Shown here piece by piece: positions 1 to 8,080 of a DNA stretch of 64,000 bases. The stretch lies in contig CAWIYY010000005.1 of assembly GCA_963840435.1 (NCBI GenBank), forward strand, positions 62,001 through 126,000, read 5' to 3'. This DNA comes from Bog-473 sp963840435 (GTDB taxonomy: Bacteria; Actinomycetota; Acidimicrobiia; Acidimicrobiales; RAAP-2). The notes beneath the pieces were generated by a model. That model searched no databases. It was not told the DNA's origin and saw only the letters and a list, made by a program, of their open reading frames with translations. The number at the start of each line of letters is the position of its first letter. Position 1 is the first letter of the stretch. The position numbers and the translations under genes were made by a program.

Positions 1-1029
1 GCAATGTCGGCCCCGGAGGTTGGGACAGGCATCGAGCGCCATGCTGTCGGGGAACACCATGCTCCGCGCCCTCGATGCAGCCGGGCAGTCGTCAGGGGAC
101 ATCACCCCGCAACCGACGTCGTCGGTTTGGGCGGAACTGACAAGGACCTGCCGGAAGTGGGCTTTGCTGGAATCGGCCAGCAGCAGCTCGGATCGCATGT
201 CCGGAGCAGCCTGGCTCAGGGCCTCGGCGACGAGATCGAAGACGGATGCCTCCGCTTTCGACATCTCGAGGGCGGTTTGGAGACTCGCCTCGAACGCGAT
301 CCTCCGTGCGAGGTCGGACTGAATGGCGTCACGCCTGGACTGTTGGCGTTCCACCCGGAGGGCGTGTCGTGTGAGGACCGCGATCACGGTGCCGGCGATG
401 GCCAGGCCGATAGCTATGGACCAGAGGAGATCGACGCGGGCGCTGTTGGCGGCAGCGTGAGCCTGGTCGGCCGTCGTATCGATGCGGTCTGTGACGGTCG
501 CCTGCAGGGAGGCCAGCGTTGCGTCGAGGTTCCCTTCGGCAGACGTCTCCAGCGCAGCGAGATGCGCAGTCTGTGGCGTGTGCGTCCCGCCGGCCAGGAA
601 TGCGCCAAGACTCGATTGCGCTGCGAGGTAGGCCGACATCCGGCCGGCCAGACGAGGCGCGAGGTCGGCGTTGCCCGGCACCGCGAGGAGGTGCTGAAGA
701 GTCACATAGGACTTGTTGATGGCGTTTGCGTCAGTTTCGGCGCCTGACACATTCGTTGCGGAAGTCGGCGTGGAGCTGTCAAAAGCTCCTGTCGCGAGCA
801 CCTGGAAGGCGGCAGCCGCTGTCCGCATCTCCCTCACTGGCGGGAGAATCACGAGGTAGCGCTGCGTCAGTTGGGCGCTGAGCGACTCGGCCTGTGACGC
901 ATTGGCCACCCCGAGAAAGGCTCCGGCGAGCGCGATAAGGATCAGCACGATGCCCAGCAGGACGATGGCCCGGTGGGGCGCATACCACCTCCACGGGTTC
1001 CGGGTTTTCGTCTTCGACCCGGTGATCAC
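1..1029 (-). CDS. Membrane-anchored sensor protein with GAF domain, C-terminus beyond the window
   Basis: The frame runs off the left edge of the window, so only about 343 residues are visible. Reading leftwards, it has a basic N-terminus (KTKTRNPWRWYAPHR), a first transmembrane helix (IVLLGIVLILIALAGAFLG), an extracytoplasmic helical region of roughly 150 residues, and a second transmembrane helix (LLWSIAIGLAIAGTVIAVLT). A short linker leads into the start of a GAF-like domain containing CGVMSPDDCPAASRA and DACPNLRGR. That spacing is typical of membrane GAF proteins that end in GGDEF or kinase output domains, but the output domain is not visible. The GTG at 1029 was chosen because it gives a positive-inside N-terminus just before the first helix. 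No good ribosome-binding site precedes it, so the start is uncertain. Likely a signal-transduction protein; the exact class cannot be decided here. Confidence 0.8.
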   Translation of the reverse strand, partial: MITGSKTKTRNPWRWYAPHRAIVLLGIVLILIALAGAFLGVANASQAESLSAQLTQRYLVILPPVREMRTAAAAFQVLATGAFDSSTPTSATNVSGAETDANAINKSYVTLQHLLAVPGNADLAPRLAGRMSAYLAAQSSLGAFLAGGTHTPQTAHLAALETSAEGNLDATLASLQATVTDRIDTTADQAHAAANSARVDLLWSIAIGLAIAGTVIAVLTRHALRVERQQSRRDAIQSDLARRIAFEASLQTALEMSKAEASVFDLVAEALSQAAPDMRSELLLADSSKAHFRQVLVSSAQTDDVGCGVMSPDDCPAASRARSMVFPDSMALDACPNLRGRHC

Positions 1030-1824
1030 GGTGGTACATATCGGCGCGTTCGTTGCTCTGCATAAGGCCAAAGTTGTTGCGGCCCAATCGTGCGGCTGAC
1101 CGATTCCGGCCTACGAGTCCCTCCCGGCACGCCGCTCGCCGCCCTCTGAACGCCTCGAACAGGGTGATTTCGACCCGTCGAGCCCGATCAGCACAAGGTT
1201 GGCATCCACCTCGACCATCGGTTGGAATGCCCGCAGTCCATCGCAACGCAGCACTTGGATGCAAGGCAATGGCTGAGCGCGTCGACCAGTCGACGAGCTG
1301 TACCTGCACCACCTGCATCCGGGCCACACCCGAACGGGTTTGGGAGCGCTGAATCGGTGGGCGTTTCACTAATGGACCTAGCGCCATACGAGCCTGATTC
1401 GTACTAGGGCAGTGTCGGTCGCCCGAGTTCAGCGTGGCCCCTGAGTGACGTCGTCAAAATTCTGGAGCGCTCCGACGGGCCTCTTGCGACACGAAAGGAC
1501 GCAGGAACACAGACGCACGAAGAGGACACAATAGACACTCCGACTGGGCTCCCAGAAGGCCTCTGCCACGGAGCGGACCGGCTCGCAGAAGTCGGCTGGC
1601 AGTACGAAAACAAAGCCCAACAAGATTGAGTTCGGTTGCTCTCTTATCTTGGCCCCCGCCAAGTAGGTCAAAGGGTAACCGAAGGGTGAGCGAGGACACA
1701 GAGTGCGTGCGAAGTCCTGCAGCGACCCTTGACAAACCGGTCAACCCTCATTGATCACAATGCCAGTGGTCGACCGCATGCACCTTGTTGGATCTCCAGA
1801 CCCGTTTACACCTCGGGTGTTCGC
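1030..1824. other. 795-base stretch without a supported gene
   Basis: Short open frames exist on both strands (for example minus strand 1111-1329), but none has a recognisable domain or a convincing ribosome-binding site. The only structure I see is the A-rich GACAC-type tract at 1488-1538. Confidence 0.5.
1488..1538 (+). repeat. A-rich GACAC tract, copy A of a dispersed intergenic repeat
   Basis: Degenerate succession of GACACGAAAGGAC, GGAACACAGACG and GAGGACACAATAGACAC. The same kind of tract recurs in the same orientation at 13567, 13794, 18043 and 26880, always between genes. This copy lacks the recognisable 3' block of the fuller copies. Confidence 0.55.
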
Positions 1825-2307
1825 TCAGGTGGCCCATTGTGCCGTCCACTCCCCCGCCTCCTGGCCGGAGATGACATTGAGCCGGTTCCACGTGTTGATC
1901 GCCGCGATGCATACGACCAACGCAGCCAGGGCCCGCTCGTCGTAGTGCTTGGATGCCTCGTCGAACACCGCGTCGGGAACCGGTTCGGCTTGATCAGCCA
2001 GTCGGGTGCCTGCCTCGGCCAAAGCCAATGCGGCGCGCTCGGCGTCGGTGAAGTACGGGGTGTCCCGCCAGGCGGCCAGGGTGAAGAGGCGCTCGTCTGT
2101 TTCTCCGCCTTTCTTGGCTCCTCGGGTGTGCATGTCCAAGCAGACCGCACAGCCATTGATCTGGCTGGCCCGCAGGCTCACGAGTTCCAGCGTCGTGCGC
2201 GGCAGACCAGACTGCTCGGCCGCCTCATTGACAGCGTTCGAGAGACTCTGAAGGGCGTCGAGGACGCCGGGCACACTGAGGGCGGGACTGGATATTCGAG
2301 GTTGCAT
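1825..2307 (-). CDS. Carboxymuconolactone decarboxylase / AhpD-like protein
   Basis: A 160-residue protein of the CMD/AhpD alkylhydroperoxidase-like family. The signature is the redox motif in INGCAVCLDMHTRGA, that is Cys-x-x-Cys followed by His, which in AhpD-type proteins forms the peroxide-reducing or proton-relay site. The start was set at the ATG at 2307 because AAGGAG lies a few bases upstream; the frame stays open a further 28 codons with no support. It is divergent from an ECF sigma factor of the ECF41 type. That group is known for genomic linkage to carboxymuconolactone decarboxylases, oxidoreductases and epimerases, so this gene is the probable target or partner of the neighbouring sigma factor. 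Its substrate is unknown; a role in oxidative or electrophile stress is an inference. Confidence 0.9.
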   Translation of the reverse strand: MQPRISSPALSVPGVLDALQSLSNAVNEAAEQSGLPRTTLELVSLRASQINGCAVCLDMHTRGAKKGGETDERLFTLAAWRDTPYFTDAERAALALAEAGTRLADQAEPVPDAVFDEASKHYDERALAALVVCIAAINTWNRLNVISGQEAGEWTAQWAT

Positions 2308-2466
2308 TGCGTCTCCTTGTCGAAGTGCGTCGGATTGACACGCCACCCTCACTGACACGTCGCCGCCGACGAGTGTGACCGTGGCACCCAAACACGTCGT
2401 TGATCAGCGAGTTTCTAAGCGGCTGGCTCTAAGTTCCGCGCTGCCTTCGTCACATCGGTGGCCCCT

Positions 2467-2490
2467 ATGGGGTCATTGTGGTGACCCCAT
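2467..2490. promoter_or_regulatory. Perfect inverted repeat upstream of the ECF sigma gene
   Basis: ATGGGGTCA, six bases TTGTGG, then TGACCCCAT: two perfect 9-base arms ending 18 bases before the sigma-factor ATG. A CGTCACA element 16 bases before a GGTC resembles what I recall of ECF41 promoters (TGTCACA ... CGTC), so the palindrome may overlap an autoregulated promoter. It could also be an operator or a leader hairpin. Confidence 0.5.
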
Positions 2491-2508
2491 TCAGCGAGGA
2501 TTGATGTA

Positions 2509-3393
2509 ATGGACGAGAAGGACTGGCTGGCGGAGCGTTTCGAGGAGCAGAGGGGCCATTTGCGTGCGGTCGCCTATCGGATGCTGGGCTCGCTCCCCGA
2601 AGCCGACGATGCAGTCCAAGACGCCTGGATCCGAGTAAGCCGGGCCGAGACGAACCAGGTCGAGAATCTTGGCGGATGGATGACGACGATTGTTGCCCGC
2701 GTCTGTCTCAACATGCTCCGCTCGCGAAAAGTCCGGCGCGAGGAATCCCTCGACGTGCATCTCCCCGATCCCGTCATCAGCTCAGAGGAGGAACTCGGAC
2801 CAGAAGAAGAGACAATGCTCGCCGACTCGGTCGGCCTGGCTCTCCTGGTCGTGCTCGATGCTCTGGCTCCCGCAGAGCGTCTGGCCTTCGTCCTCCACGA
2901 CATGTTCGAGCTGCCCTTCGATGAGATCGCCCCCATGGTGGGTCGAACCCCGACTGCCGCTCGGCAGCTGGCGAGCAGGGCACGGCGCCGGGTCAAAGGT
3001 GCTGAAATCCCCGACCCCGATCTCAGTCGCCAACGAGCGGTAGTCGACGCTTTCTTTTTGGCAGCCCGCAGTGGCGACCTCGACGCACTGGTTGCCGTAC
3101 TCCATCCTGACGTCACCTTGCGGGTCGACTTCGGCCCGGGCCGTCCGGGTGCGTCCCGGGTCGTGCGCGGCGCGGCCGCTGTCTCGAGACAAGCGCGCCT
3201 CGGTGCAAATCCAGCGGCACTTCTCCATCCTGCGTTGATCAACGGGGCCGCGGGCGTCGTGATCACGCTGGACGGGCAGCCGCACGGCGTGATGGCCTTC
3301 ACCGTCGTCAACGACCAGATCGTCGAGCTAGACATAATCGCCGACCCCGAACGCATCCGCAGAGTCGCATCAGAAGTCCTTCGTGGCATGTAA
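2509..3393 (+). CDS. ECF41-type RNA polymerase sigma factor with SnoaL-like C-terminal domain
   Basis: A 294-residue extracytoplasmic-function sigma factor. Sigma region 2 spans about residues 10-75 (VAYRMLGSLPEADDAVQDAW), region 4 about 115-165 (LAPAERLAFVLHDMFELPFDEIA, then a helix-turn-helix), and residues 175-290 form the SnoaL-like extension that replaces a separate anti-sigma factor in ECF41 proteins. Two family marks are visible: an LPEP-like linker motif (HLPDPV) and an NG-containing motif in the extension (INGAAGVVI). ATG at 2509 is preceded by GAGG at a slightly long spacing. It is divergent from the CMD-like gene and followed 15 bases later by an MFS transporter, probably in one transcript. 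The extension probably controls activity through an unidentified ligand. Confidence 0.93.
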   Translation: MDEKDWLAERFEEQRGHLRAVAYRMLGSLPEADDAVQDAWIRVSRAETNQVENLGGWMTTIVARVCLNMLRSRKVRREESLDVHLPDPVISSEEELGPEEETMLADSVGLALLVVLDALAPAERLAFVLHDMFELPFDEIAPMVGRTPTAARQLASRARRRVKGAEIPDPDLSRQRAVVDAFFLAARSGDLDALVAVLHPDVTLRVDFGPGRPGASRVVRGAAAVSRQARLGANPAALLHPALINGAAGVVITLDGQPHGVMAFTVVNDQIVELDIIADPERIRRVASEVLRGM

Positions 3394-3408
3394 GACCGCC
3401 GAAAGGGT

Positions 3409-4707
3409 GTGGGCGGTCCGGCGGAGATGAGCAGCGCCCATGCCGACACCACCACCACCCGAACTGTCCTTGCTCATCCCGAGGTTCGCAAGCTCTGGGC
3501 TGCCACGCTCATGGGATCCCTGGCCCTGTGGATCGCCCAGGTGGCTCTCTTCGTCGCGGTGCTCGAACACCACGACGGCAGCTCCCTGGCGTGGGTGCTC
3601 CTCGCCAGCACGGTGCCAGCGCTGGTGGTCGGATTCGCCGGCGGGGCGGTCGTCGACCGCCACGACCCCAGACGAGTAGCACGCCTCGCCGGTCTGGCCA
3701 GGGTAGGGCTGCTGGTGGCCGTGGGCGTTAGCCTCGTGCACTCTCTCGCCGTCGGGACCATCGCCTACGCCGCGTTCCTCTGCCTCGGCCGTCTCTCCGG
3801 GCCCGCCACTGTCCGTCTGCTCTACGCCGCCCTTCCCACCGACCAGCGAGCCGCGGGCAACGCAGCTTTTGGGACGGTGAGCGGGATTACGACGGTGGTG
3901 GGAGCGGCTATCGGCGGCCTCAGCGTCGGCGCCTTGGGAGTCGTCCCCGCATTCGTCATCGCTGGAGCCTTCCAGGCGGTGGCTGTCGCGGTGCTGTGGA
4001 CGCTGAATCCGGTCCCCCAGACGCCGAAGCCTGTCGAGGACCGCGCCAGCTTGAGATGGTCCATCGTCGAGGGCTTCGAAGCGGTGCGCCGCTACCCTCT
4101 CGCCGCCAGCGTCATCTACGTGGGGATCGCCTGGGGCCTGATCGGCGGTGGCTACGACGTTCTCGTCGGCCTCTACGGCACCCGCCTGCTGCGAGGTGGG
4201 GGCGGTCTGGCCGTCGGACTTCTCTACGTCGCCGACGGCGTCGGCGTCCTCGTGGGTTGCTTCCTCGCACCCCGGCTGCCCGCTCGCCATCAACGAGGCT
4301 GGTATGCGCTCGCCTACGGGCTCCAAGGTGCACTGTGGACCGTGTTCGCCCTCAGCAATGACCTTGTACAAGCCATTCCCGTGCTGTTGCTCATGCGGGT
4401 GGCGGGCGGGGTGATCATCGCGCTCGACACCACGCTTCTCCTTGCTACCGTGCCCGACCGCCTTCACGGCAGGATCTACGCGCTGCACACAACTACCTAC
4501 GGGGCCGTCATGCGCGCCTCCCTGGCCATCACCGGAGCGCTCCTGCTCTCCGTCTCCCCGCGGATCGTGACCCTTGGCGCGGGAGGGGCCTCGATCGCTG
4601 TCGGCGTCATCTGGTGGCTGGCCGTAGGGCGAACCTCGGCCTTTCGAGCCGCTCAGGAGCCGCCAGGAAGAGACGGATACCGCGTTTTGGCTATTCCGAG
4701 TGTGTAA
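3409..4707 (+). CDS. MFS transporter
   Basis: A 432-residue polytopic membrane protein with about ten to twelve hydrophobic segments. It carries the loop motif between helices 2 and 3 typical of the major facilitator superfamily (GGAVVDRHDPRRVARL, compare G-x-L-a-D-r-x-G-r-r). Its overall look is that of MFS exporters of the EntS/macrolide-efflux type. GTG at 3409 has AAAGGG upstream; ATG at 3427 (MSSAHADTTT) is an equally good start. It lies 15 bases after the ECF41 sigma gene and is probably cotranscribed. That suggests an export function within the same stress regulon; the substrate cannot be told from sequence. Confidence 0.88.
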   Translation: MGGPAEMSSAHADTTTTRTVLAHPEVRKLWAATLMGSLALWIAQVALFVAVLEHHDGSSLAWVLLASTVPALVVGFAGGAVVDRHDPRRVARLAGLARVGLLVAVGVSLVHSLAVGTIAYAAFLCLGRLSGPATVRLLYAALPTDQRAAGNAAFGTVSGITTVVGAAIGGLSVGALGVVPAFVIAGAFQAVAVAVLWTLNPVPQTPKPVEDRASLRWSIVEGFEAVRRYPLAASVIYVGIAWGLIGGGYDVLVGLYGTRLLRGGGGLAVGLLYVADGVGVLVGCFLAPRLPARHQRGWYALAYGLQGALWTVFALSNDLVQAIPVLLLMRVAGGVIIALDTTLLLATVPDRLHGRIYALHTTTYGAVMRASLAITGALLLSVSPRIVTLGAGGASIAVGVIWWLAVGRTSAFRAAQEPPGRDGYRVLAIPSV

Positions 4708-4714
4708 AGGACAA

Positions 4715-4748
4715 CTGACCTCGGCATACACGTTTGCGTCTCGGTCCG
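4715..4748 (+). repeat. Isolated 3' block of the composite intergenic repeat
   Basis: CTGACCTCGGCATACACG followed by TTTGCGTCTCGGTCCG closely matches 13672-13705 and, less well, 27000-27034. It starts 7 bases after the MFS stop codon and overlaps the end of a decayed gene fragment read on the other strand. Confidence 0.6.
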
Positions 4749-4880
4749 CCATGATTCTCTTAACGGCGAGCGTGGTGATACTGAGGCGAAGGTAGGTGTG
4801 TCGATCTCCGCCCGCCCAAGGCTCGATACCGGGTGTCTGCACATCGTGGATCTGCTCAGCGGCACGGACGGGTGGATCGT
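4744..4880 (-). pseudogene. C-terminal remnant of an XRE-PPOX protein paralogous to 9038-9706
   Basis: Translated on the minus strand, this stretch reads RAAEQIHDVQTPGIEPWAGG followed by DRHTYLRLSITTLAVKRIMA. That matches the last 45 residues of the intact protein at 9038-9706 (RSADQIEEVKALEIEPWAGG, then ERRTYFRLVVGGLTGRRIVA). Nothing upstream resembles the rest of the family, so only the end of the FMN-binding split-barrel domain survives. It sits in the convergent gap between the MFS gene and the small gene at 5001. Confidence 0.7.
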
Positions 4881-5000
4881 CCGAGTAGCCAGCACGCTCC
4901 ACCTTCTTGCATTGCATCGTCGAAGCAACACATTTCTGGGACTGATGTTCCCGCCATTGGGCCCCGGACATTGGGCACTGTTGCGCCTTGGTGATCTCGT

Positions 5001-5261
5001 TCACACGGCGACATAGGGAACGGGGTGGTCGGCGCCGAGCTCAGCGAAGCGCTCGTTGAGGGCATGTGCGATGACATCGTGGTCATGATCGCTCGGGGCC
5101 AGGACTCCGTAGAGGAAGGCCTCCAAATCGAAGCCAGTACCCATTCCTCCCAATTCGAAATAGCGCAACCACAACTCGCCGTGGGAGAGACCCGCTTCCA
5201 GCCGGTAGGCATCGAGCGCGTCAATCGCGTCCGCGTCTATCCTCAGGCATCGAGCCCCCAT
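5001..5261 (-). CDS. Small conserved-looking protein coupled to the STAS-GAF-ANTAR gene
   Basis: An 86-residue acidic protein (MGARCLRIDADAIDALDAYR to HPVPYVAV) of unrecognised family. It is soluble, rich in Asp, Ala and Leu, and has no cysteine pair or membrane segment. Its ATG lies inside the last codons of the upstream STAS-GAF-ANTAR gene, with a 19-base overlap. Such an arrangement normally means translational coupling, so the two products probably act together. Codon choice and the tight overlap argue that it is a real gene. Function unknown. Confidence 0.75.
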   Translation of the reverse strand: MGARCLRIDADAIDALDAYRLEAGLSHGELWLRYFELGGMGTGFDLEAFLYGVLAPSDHDHDVIAHALNERFAELGADHPVPYVAV

Positions 5262-6361
5262 TCAAGCCCGAGCTCTGGCCGTTTGGCAGAGAGCACGATC
5301 TCCTCGGCTCTACGCCGCAGTGGAGCCCCGTTGTGGAGCGCCAAGCGCAGGAGGTCCGTGAAGGCCACATCTTCATCGACGCCTTCGCGCTCCATGATGA
5401 CTCCCTTGGCCAGGGCGATGACCTCTCTCGTTTGCAGCGCCTCTTGAAACCGGATTGCCATCTGTGTTTCGCTTACGCCAACCCCGGCATCACTCAAGAT
5501 CATCGAAGCCCGCTGAGCAAAGCGGGCAGCCGTCTCTTGAGCCTTGATATCGAAGCTCTCCGCCGTACGCGAGTAGATGTTGAGGGCGCCGACTGGTTCT
5601 TCAGCCGTCTTGAGCGGTGAAGACAAGATCGCTTTGATCCCAAGGTCTCGGGCTTGAGGCGTGAACGACGGCCACCTGGTCTCGGTATCGAGCGATTCGG
5701 CATAGAACCAATGCCCCTGCGAGAAGGCGTCGACGCAGGGCCCTTCACCTGTCTCGTACTGATTGACGTCCATGGCCATGATGGTGCTGTCGCTCGCCGC
5801 CACGGTCGAAAGCACCCCGTTACGTTGCAGCGACACACTTACACCATCGGCACCCTTGACGCAGGCACGGGCAAGGTCGACCACGAGTCGAAGAGCACCG
5901 TCCACCACGTCGGGATCAACCGGCATGGTGGTGAACCGGCGGAAATCCTCACTCGCGCCACCAGAACGAGACTGCCTCAAGACGAAGGATGCCGCACCCT
6001 GTTGTTCGAGCCCGAGGTGCCCGTGTTCGGGGAGAGTCCCCTCGGGTCCTGACACCTTGGCCCGCTCCGTCATGTCGACGAGGCGGTTCACCAGAGCCGA
6101 GGGTGAACGAACTGTCAGTTTCACTCCCGATTCGGCGAGGCGCTTCTCAGCGTTTGAAACGGCCAACAGTCCGGCTGCATCAATGAAGTCCAGCTCCGCT
6201 GCGTCGAGGACCATTGAAACGGGTTGACGGTTGACGGCCGCGTCAAGGATGACTCCGAGTTCGAGGCCCTCCCCGTTCTCGAAGCTCCCCCGCAAGGCGA
6301 TAGTTGCCTCGTCGCCGTCGAATTTGGTGACGACCCCGAAGTCGCGGGTGTCTTGGTTCAT
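5243..6361 (-). CDS. STAS-GAF-ANTAR regulatory protein
   Basis: A 372-residue protein with three domains. Residues 8-105 form a STAS (anti-anti-sigma) domain, about 150-290 a GAF domain (DGVSVSLQRNG, ETGEGPCVDAF, LSSPLKTAEEPVGALNIYS), and 308-362 an ANTAR RNA-binding domain (REVIALAKGVIMEREGVDED). ANTAR proteins bind nascent RNA to prevent termination, and STAS proteins antagonise anti-sigma factors; having both in one chain is unusual. At the site where SpoIIAA-like proteins carry the phosphorylated Ser (Asp-Ser-Ser-Gly), this protein has FIDAAGL, so the phospho-acceptor appears to be Ala62. The start at ATG 6361 fits the STAS boundary but lacks a clear ribosome-binding site; ATG 6397 is possible. 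It overlaps the small gene at 5001. Confidence 0.88.
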   Translation of the reverse strand: MNQDTRDFGVVTKFDGDEATIALRGSFENGEGLELGVILDAAVNRQPVSMVLDAAELDFIDAAGLLAVSNAEKRLAESGVKLTVRSPSALVNRLVDMTERAKVSGPEGTLPEHGHLGLEQQGAASFVLRQSRSGGASEDFRRFTTMPVDPDVVDGALRLVVDLARACVKGADGVSVSLQRNGVLSTVAASDSTIMAMDVNQYETGEGPCVDAFSQGHWFYAESLDTETRWPSFTPQARDLGIKAILSSPLKTAEEPVGALNIYSRTAESFDIKAQETAARFAQRASMILSDAGVGVSETQMAIRFQEALQTREVIALAKGVIMEREGVDEDVAFTDLLRLALHNGAPLRRRAEEIVLSAKRPELGLEWGLDA

Positions 6362-6890
6362 GGACAATGCCGATACACGGTGAGGCACCTCATCCATTCG
6401 AGGGCCAGCCTGCGCCGCCCACTGCAACGAATCGTCGAACCCAAGCAGAGAACCACGCGCCGGGCCGGCGATAGATAGCCCACGGTGCAGCCGTGCCTTC
6501 AAAGGGTGACATCGGGACTTGGCGTCGTCCCGTCGAGTGCAATGGACGGCGCAAGCCGTCCTCGCGGAACCCTCTCGGTTGAAGGTAAGCGAGACCACGC
6601 TACACCCGTTCGGCTCAGGCCAAGCGGGGAACAGCAAAGTCTCATTCTGTGCCAGCGTTGTACGACTTGTACGCAAAACCGCCGCCACTGGAGTCGACCG
6701 CCGTGAACACCACCTGCCCAGGTTTGATGTCTCCGCTCCATTCTGCTCCTGTTCTCGCTGGAACTGGTCTCGTCCTCTCACCGTTCCGCTCGTCCTTCAA
6801 CTCTGTCCAATCACAATCCAGCCCATTTCGATCAGCCTTCGGTTCACGCGGCTGCCCGCGGTCTGTAGAACTGGCATGCCCAAACCAGCT
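6362..6890. other. About 530 bases with no confident gene
   Basis: The minus-strand frame of the STAS gene stays open to 6781, but its translation has no family features. A separate minus-strand frame at 6642-6800, starting at a TTG, would encode 52 residues ending GQVVFTAVDSSGGGFAYKSY plus five more. It looks protein-like but has no ribosome-binding site and I cannot assign it. Confidence 0.4.
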
Positions 6891-7799
6891 CTACCCTAAA
6901 AACATATTGATCCGAGCCGTCCAGGCAGACGAGTCCTGGAACAGGAAGCCATGACCGGCATCGGGGTAGATCACGAAGTGAGCTCCACGAATCTCCTGAA
7001 CCATCTTGTGGACGTTGGCAGGCGGAGTCATAACGTCATCGGCTCCATCGCCGATAAGGGTGGGAACTGAGATGTGCCCGTGGCCCGCTTCCACGGCTCC
7101 GGAAGCCCAACTGCTGATCGCGGCATGTTGAAGCACTGCCAGCGCCTCGGGGGCTTGATAGAAGTTCGGGTATCCCGACACGCCATGTATGTACGCCAAC
7201 TCCTGGGTCACGAGCTGGTTGGCCGGGAAGATGAGCGACATGATTGCGTCGGTGTCGCCGGTTTTCGCGGCATTGACCAACGCCGCCGCGTCGGAAGGAC
7301 TTGGAGACGTCGCCTTCCCATTTCCCGAATACGTGGCACACAGCACGAGTCGATTCACATCGGATGGATGCAGTACGGCGAGCGCCTGGGCGACCATCCC
7401 GCCCATAGACCAACCTAGAACGTCGGGATGTTTGAGGCCGAGGGCTGCAATCAGTGCCGCTGTCTGCTTGGCCATTCCCGACACACTGAGCACGCCAGTC
7501 GGCATTGTCGTCTGGCCAATTCCGGCGTTGTCAAAGAGGATGACTCGATGCCGCACGGCGAGCGCATTGACGAAGTCAGGCGCCCAGTCGTCCTGGCTCC
7601 CCGAATATCCCATGATGAGAACCAGCGGTTCACCCGTGCCGTCGCTGCGATAGCTGACAGAGCCATCAGATGTGTGAATCACATGGATTGGAACAGTAGT
7701 GATAGATGGGACTGTTGCCGAAGCTGCAGTAATCGCACCAAGAGGAGCCAAGGACAGAGCGACCGACACGCCCGCGGCCAGGATCCAGGGTCGCTTCAC
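6891..7799 (-). CDS. Exported alpha/beta hydrolase
   Basis: A 302-residue protein beginning with a typical Sec signal peptide (VKRPWILAAGVSVALSLAP ... ASA), followed by an alpha/beta-hydrolase domain. The nucleophile elbow is GWSMGG, the oxyanion region is LIMGYSGSQDDW, the acid lies in PTLIGDGADDVMTP and the catalytic His is in YPDAGHGFLFQ. The family covers esterases, haloperoxidase-like enzymes and C-C hydrolases; no substrate can be assigned. The open frame extends to a GTG at 7862. I prefer the GTG at 7799 because it places the signal peptide at the N-terminus and leaves the conserved palindromic element at 7821-7839 in the promoter region. The enzyme should act outside the cytoplasmic membrane. 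Confidence 0.85.
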   Translation of the reverse strand: MKRPWILAAGVSVALSLAPLGAITAASATVPSITTVPIHVIHTSDGSVSYRSDGTGEPLVLIMGYSGSQDDWAPDFVNALAVRHRVILFDNAGIGQTTMPTGVLSVSGMAKQTAALIAALGLKHPDVLGWSMGGMVAQALAVLHPSDVNRLVLCATYSGNGKATSPSPSDAAALVNAAKTGDTDAIMSLIFPANQLVTQELAYIHGVSGYPNFYQAPEALAVLQHAAISSWASGAVEAGHGHISVPTLIGDGADDVMTPPANVHKMVQEIRGAHFVIYPDAGHGFLFQDSSAWTARINMFLG

Positions 7800-7820
7800 A
7801 GACGCAGCATGCACAAGGAG

Positions 7821-7839
7821 CTGTAACAAATGCAGCAAC
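7821..7839. promoter_or_regulatory. Candidate operator, copy 1 of a shared 19-base element
   Basis: CTGTAACAAATGCAGCAAC is identical in 18 of 19 positions to 11678-11696 and contains an inverted repeat (CTG-TA, ACAAA, TG-CAG). Both copies lie just upstream of minus-strand genes, here the exported hydrolase. Confidence 0.4.
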
Positions 7840-8080
7840 CAAATGGCGGAGCCACTTCTCACTCACGCGGACGGTTGAGTCCGCGCGGATTGTAGTCGTC
7901 ATCCGATCGGAGCCCTTGTGCCGCTGAATCCTTCAGCACTGCACAGTGGGGCACGGCGTAGTCCGCTTTCAATCGCCCTTTCGAGCACCCATTGGTCACA
8001 TTGGATCTCGTCGCTGAACTCCCCGTCTGCGCGAGAACGGCGTCGAGGTCTGCCCAACTTACAAGGAGCGGTCCAGAGAC

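Noticed and set aside
4..747. 247-codon plus-strand frame at the window start
   Set aside because: Antisense to the membrane GAF sensor, whose two transmembrane helices and GAF start are convincing.
779..1387. 202-codon minus-strand frame
   Set aside because: Out of phase with the sensor gene it overlaps and without family features.
3370..5004. 544-codon minus-strand open frame
   Set aside because: It is antisense to the MFS gene with no domain features; only the short PPOX-like remnant at 4744-4880 within it is meaningful.
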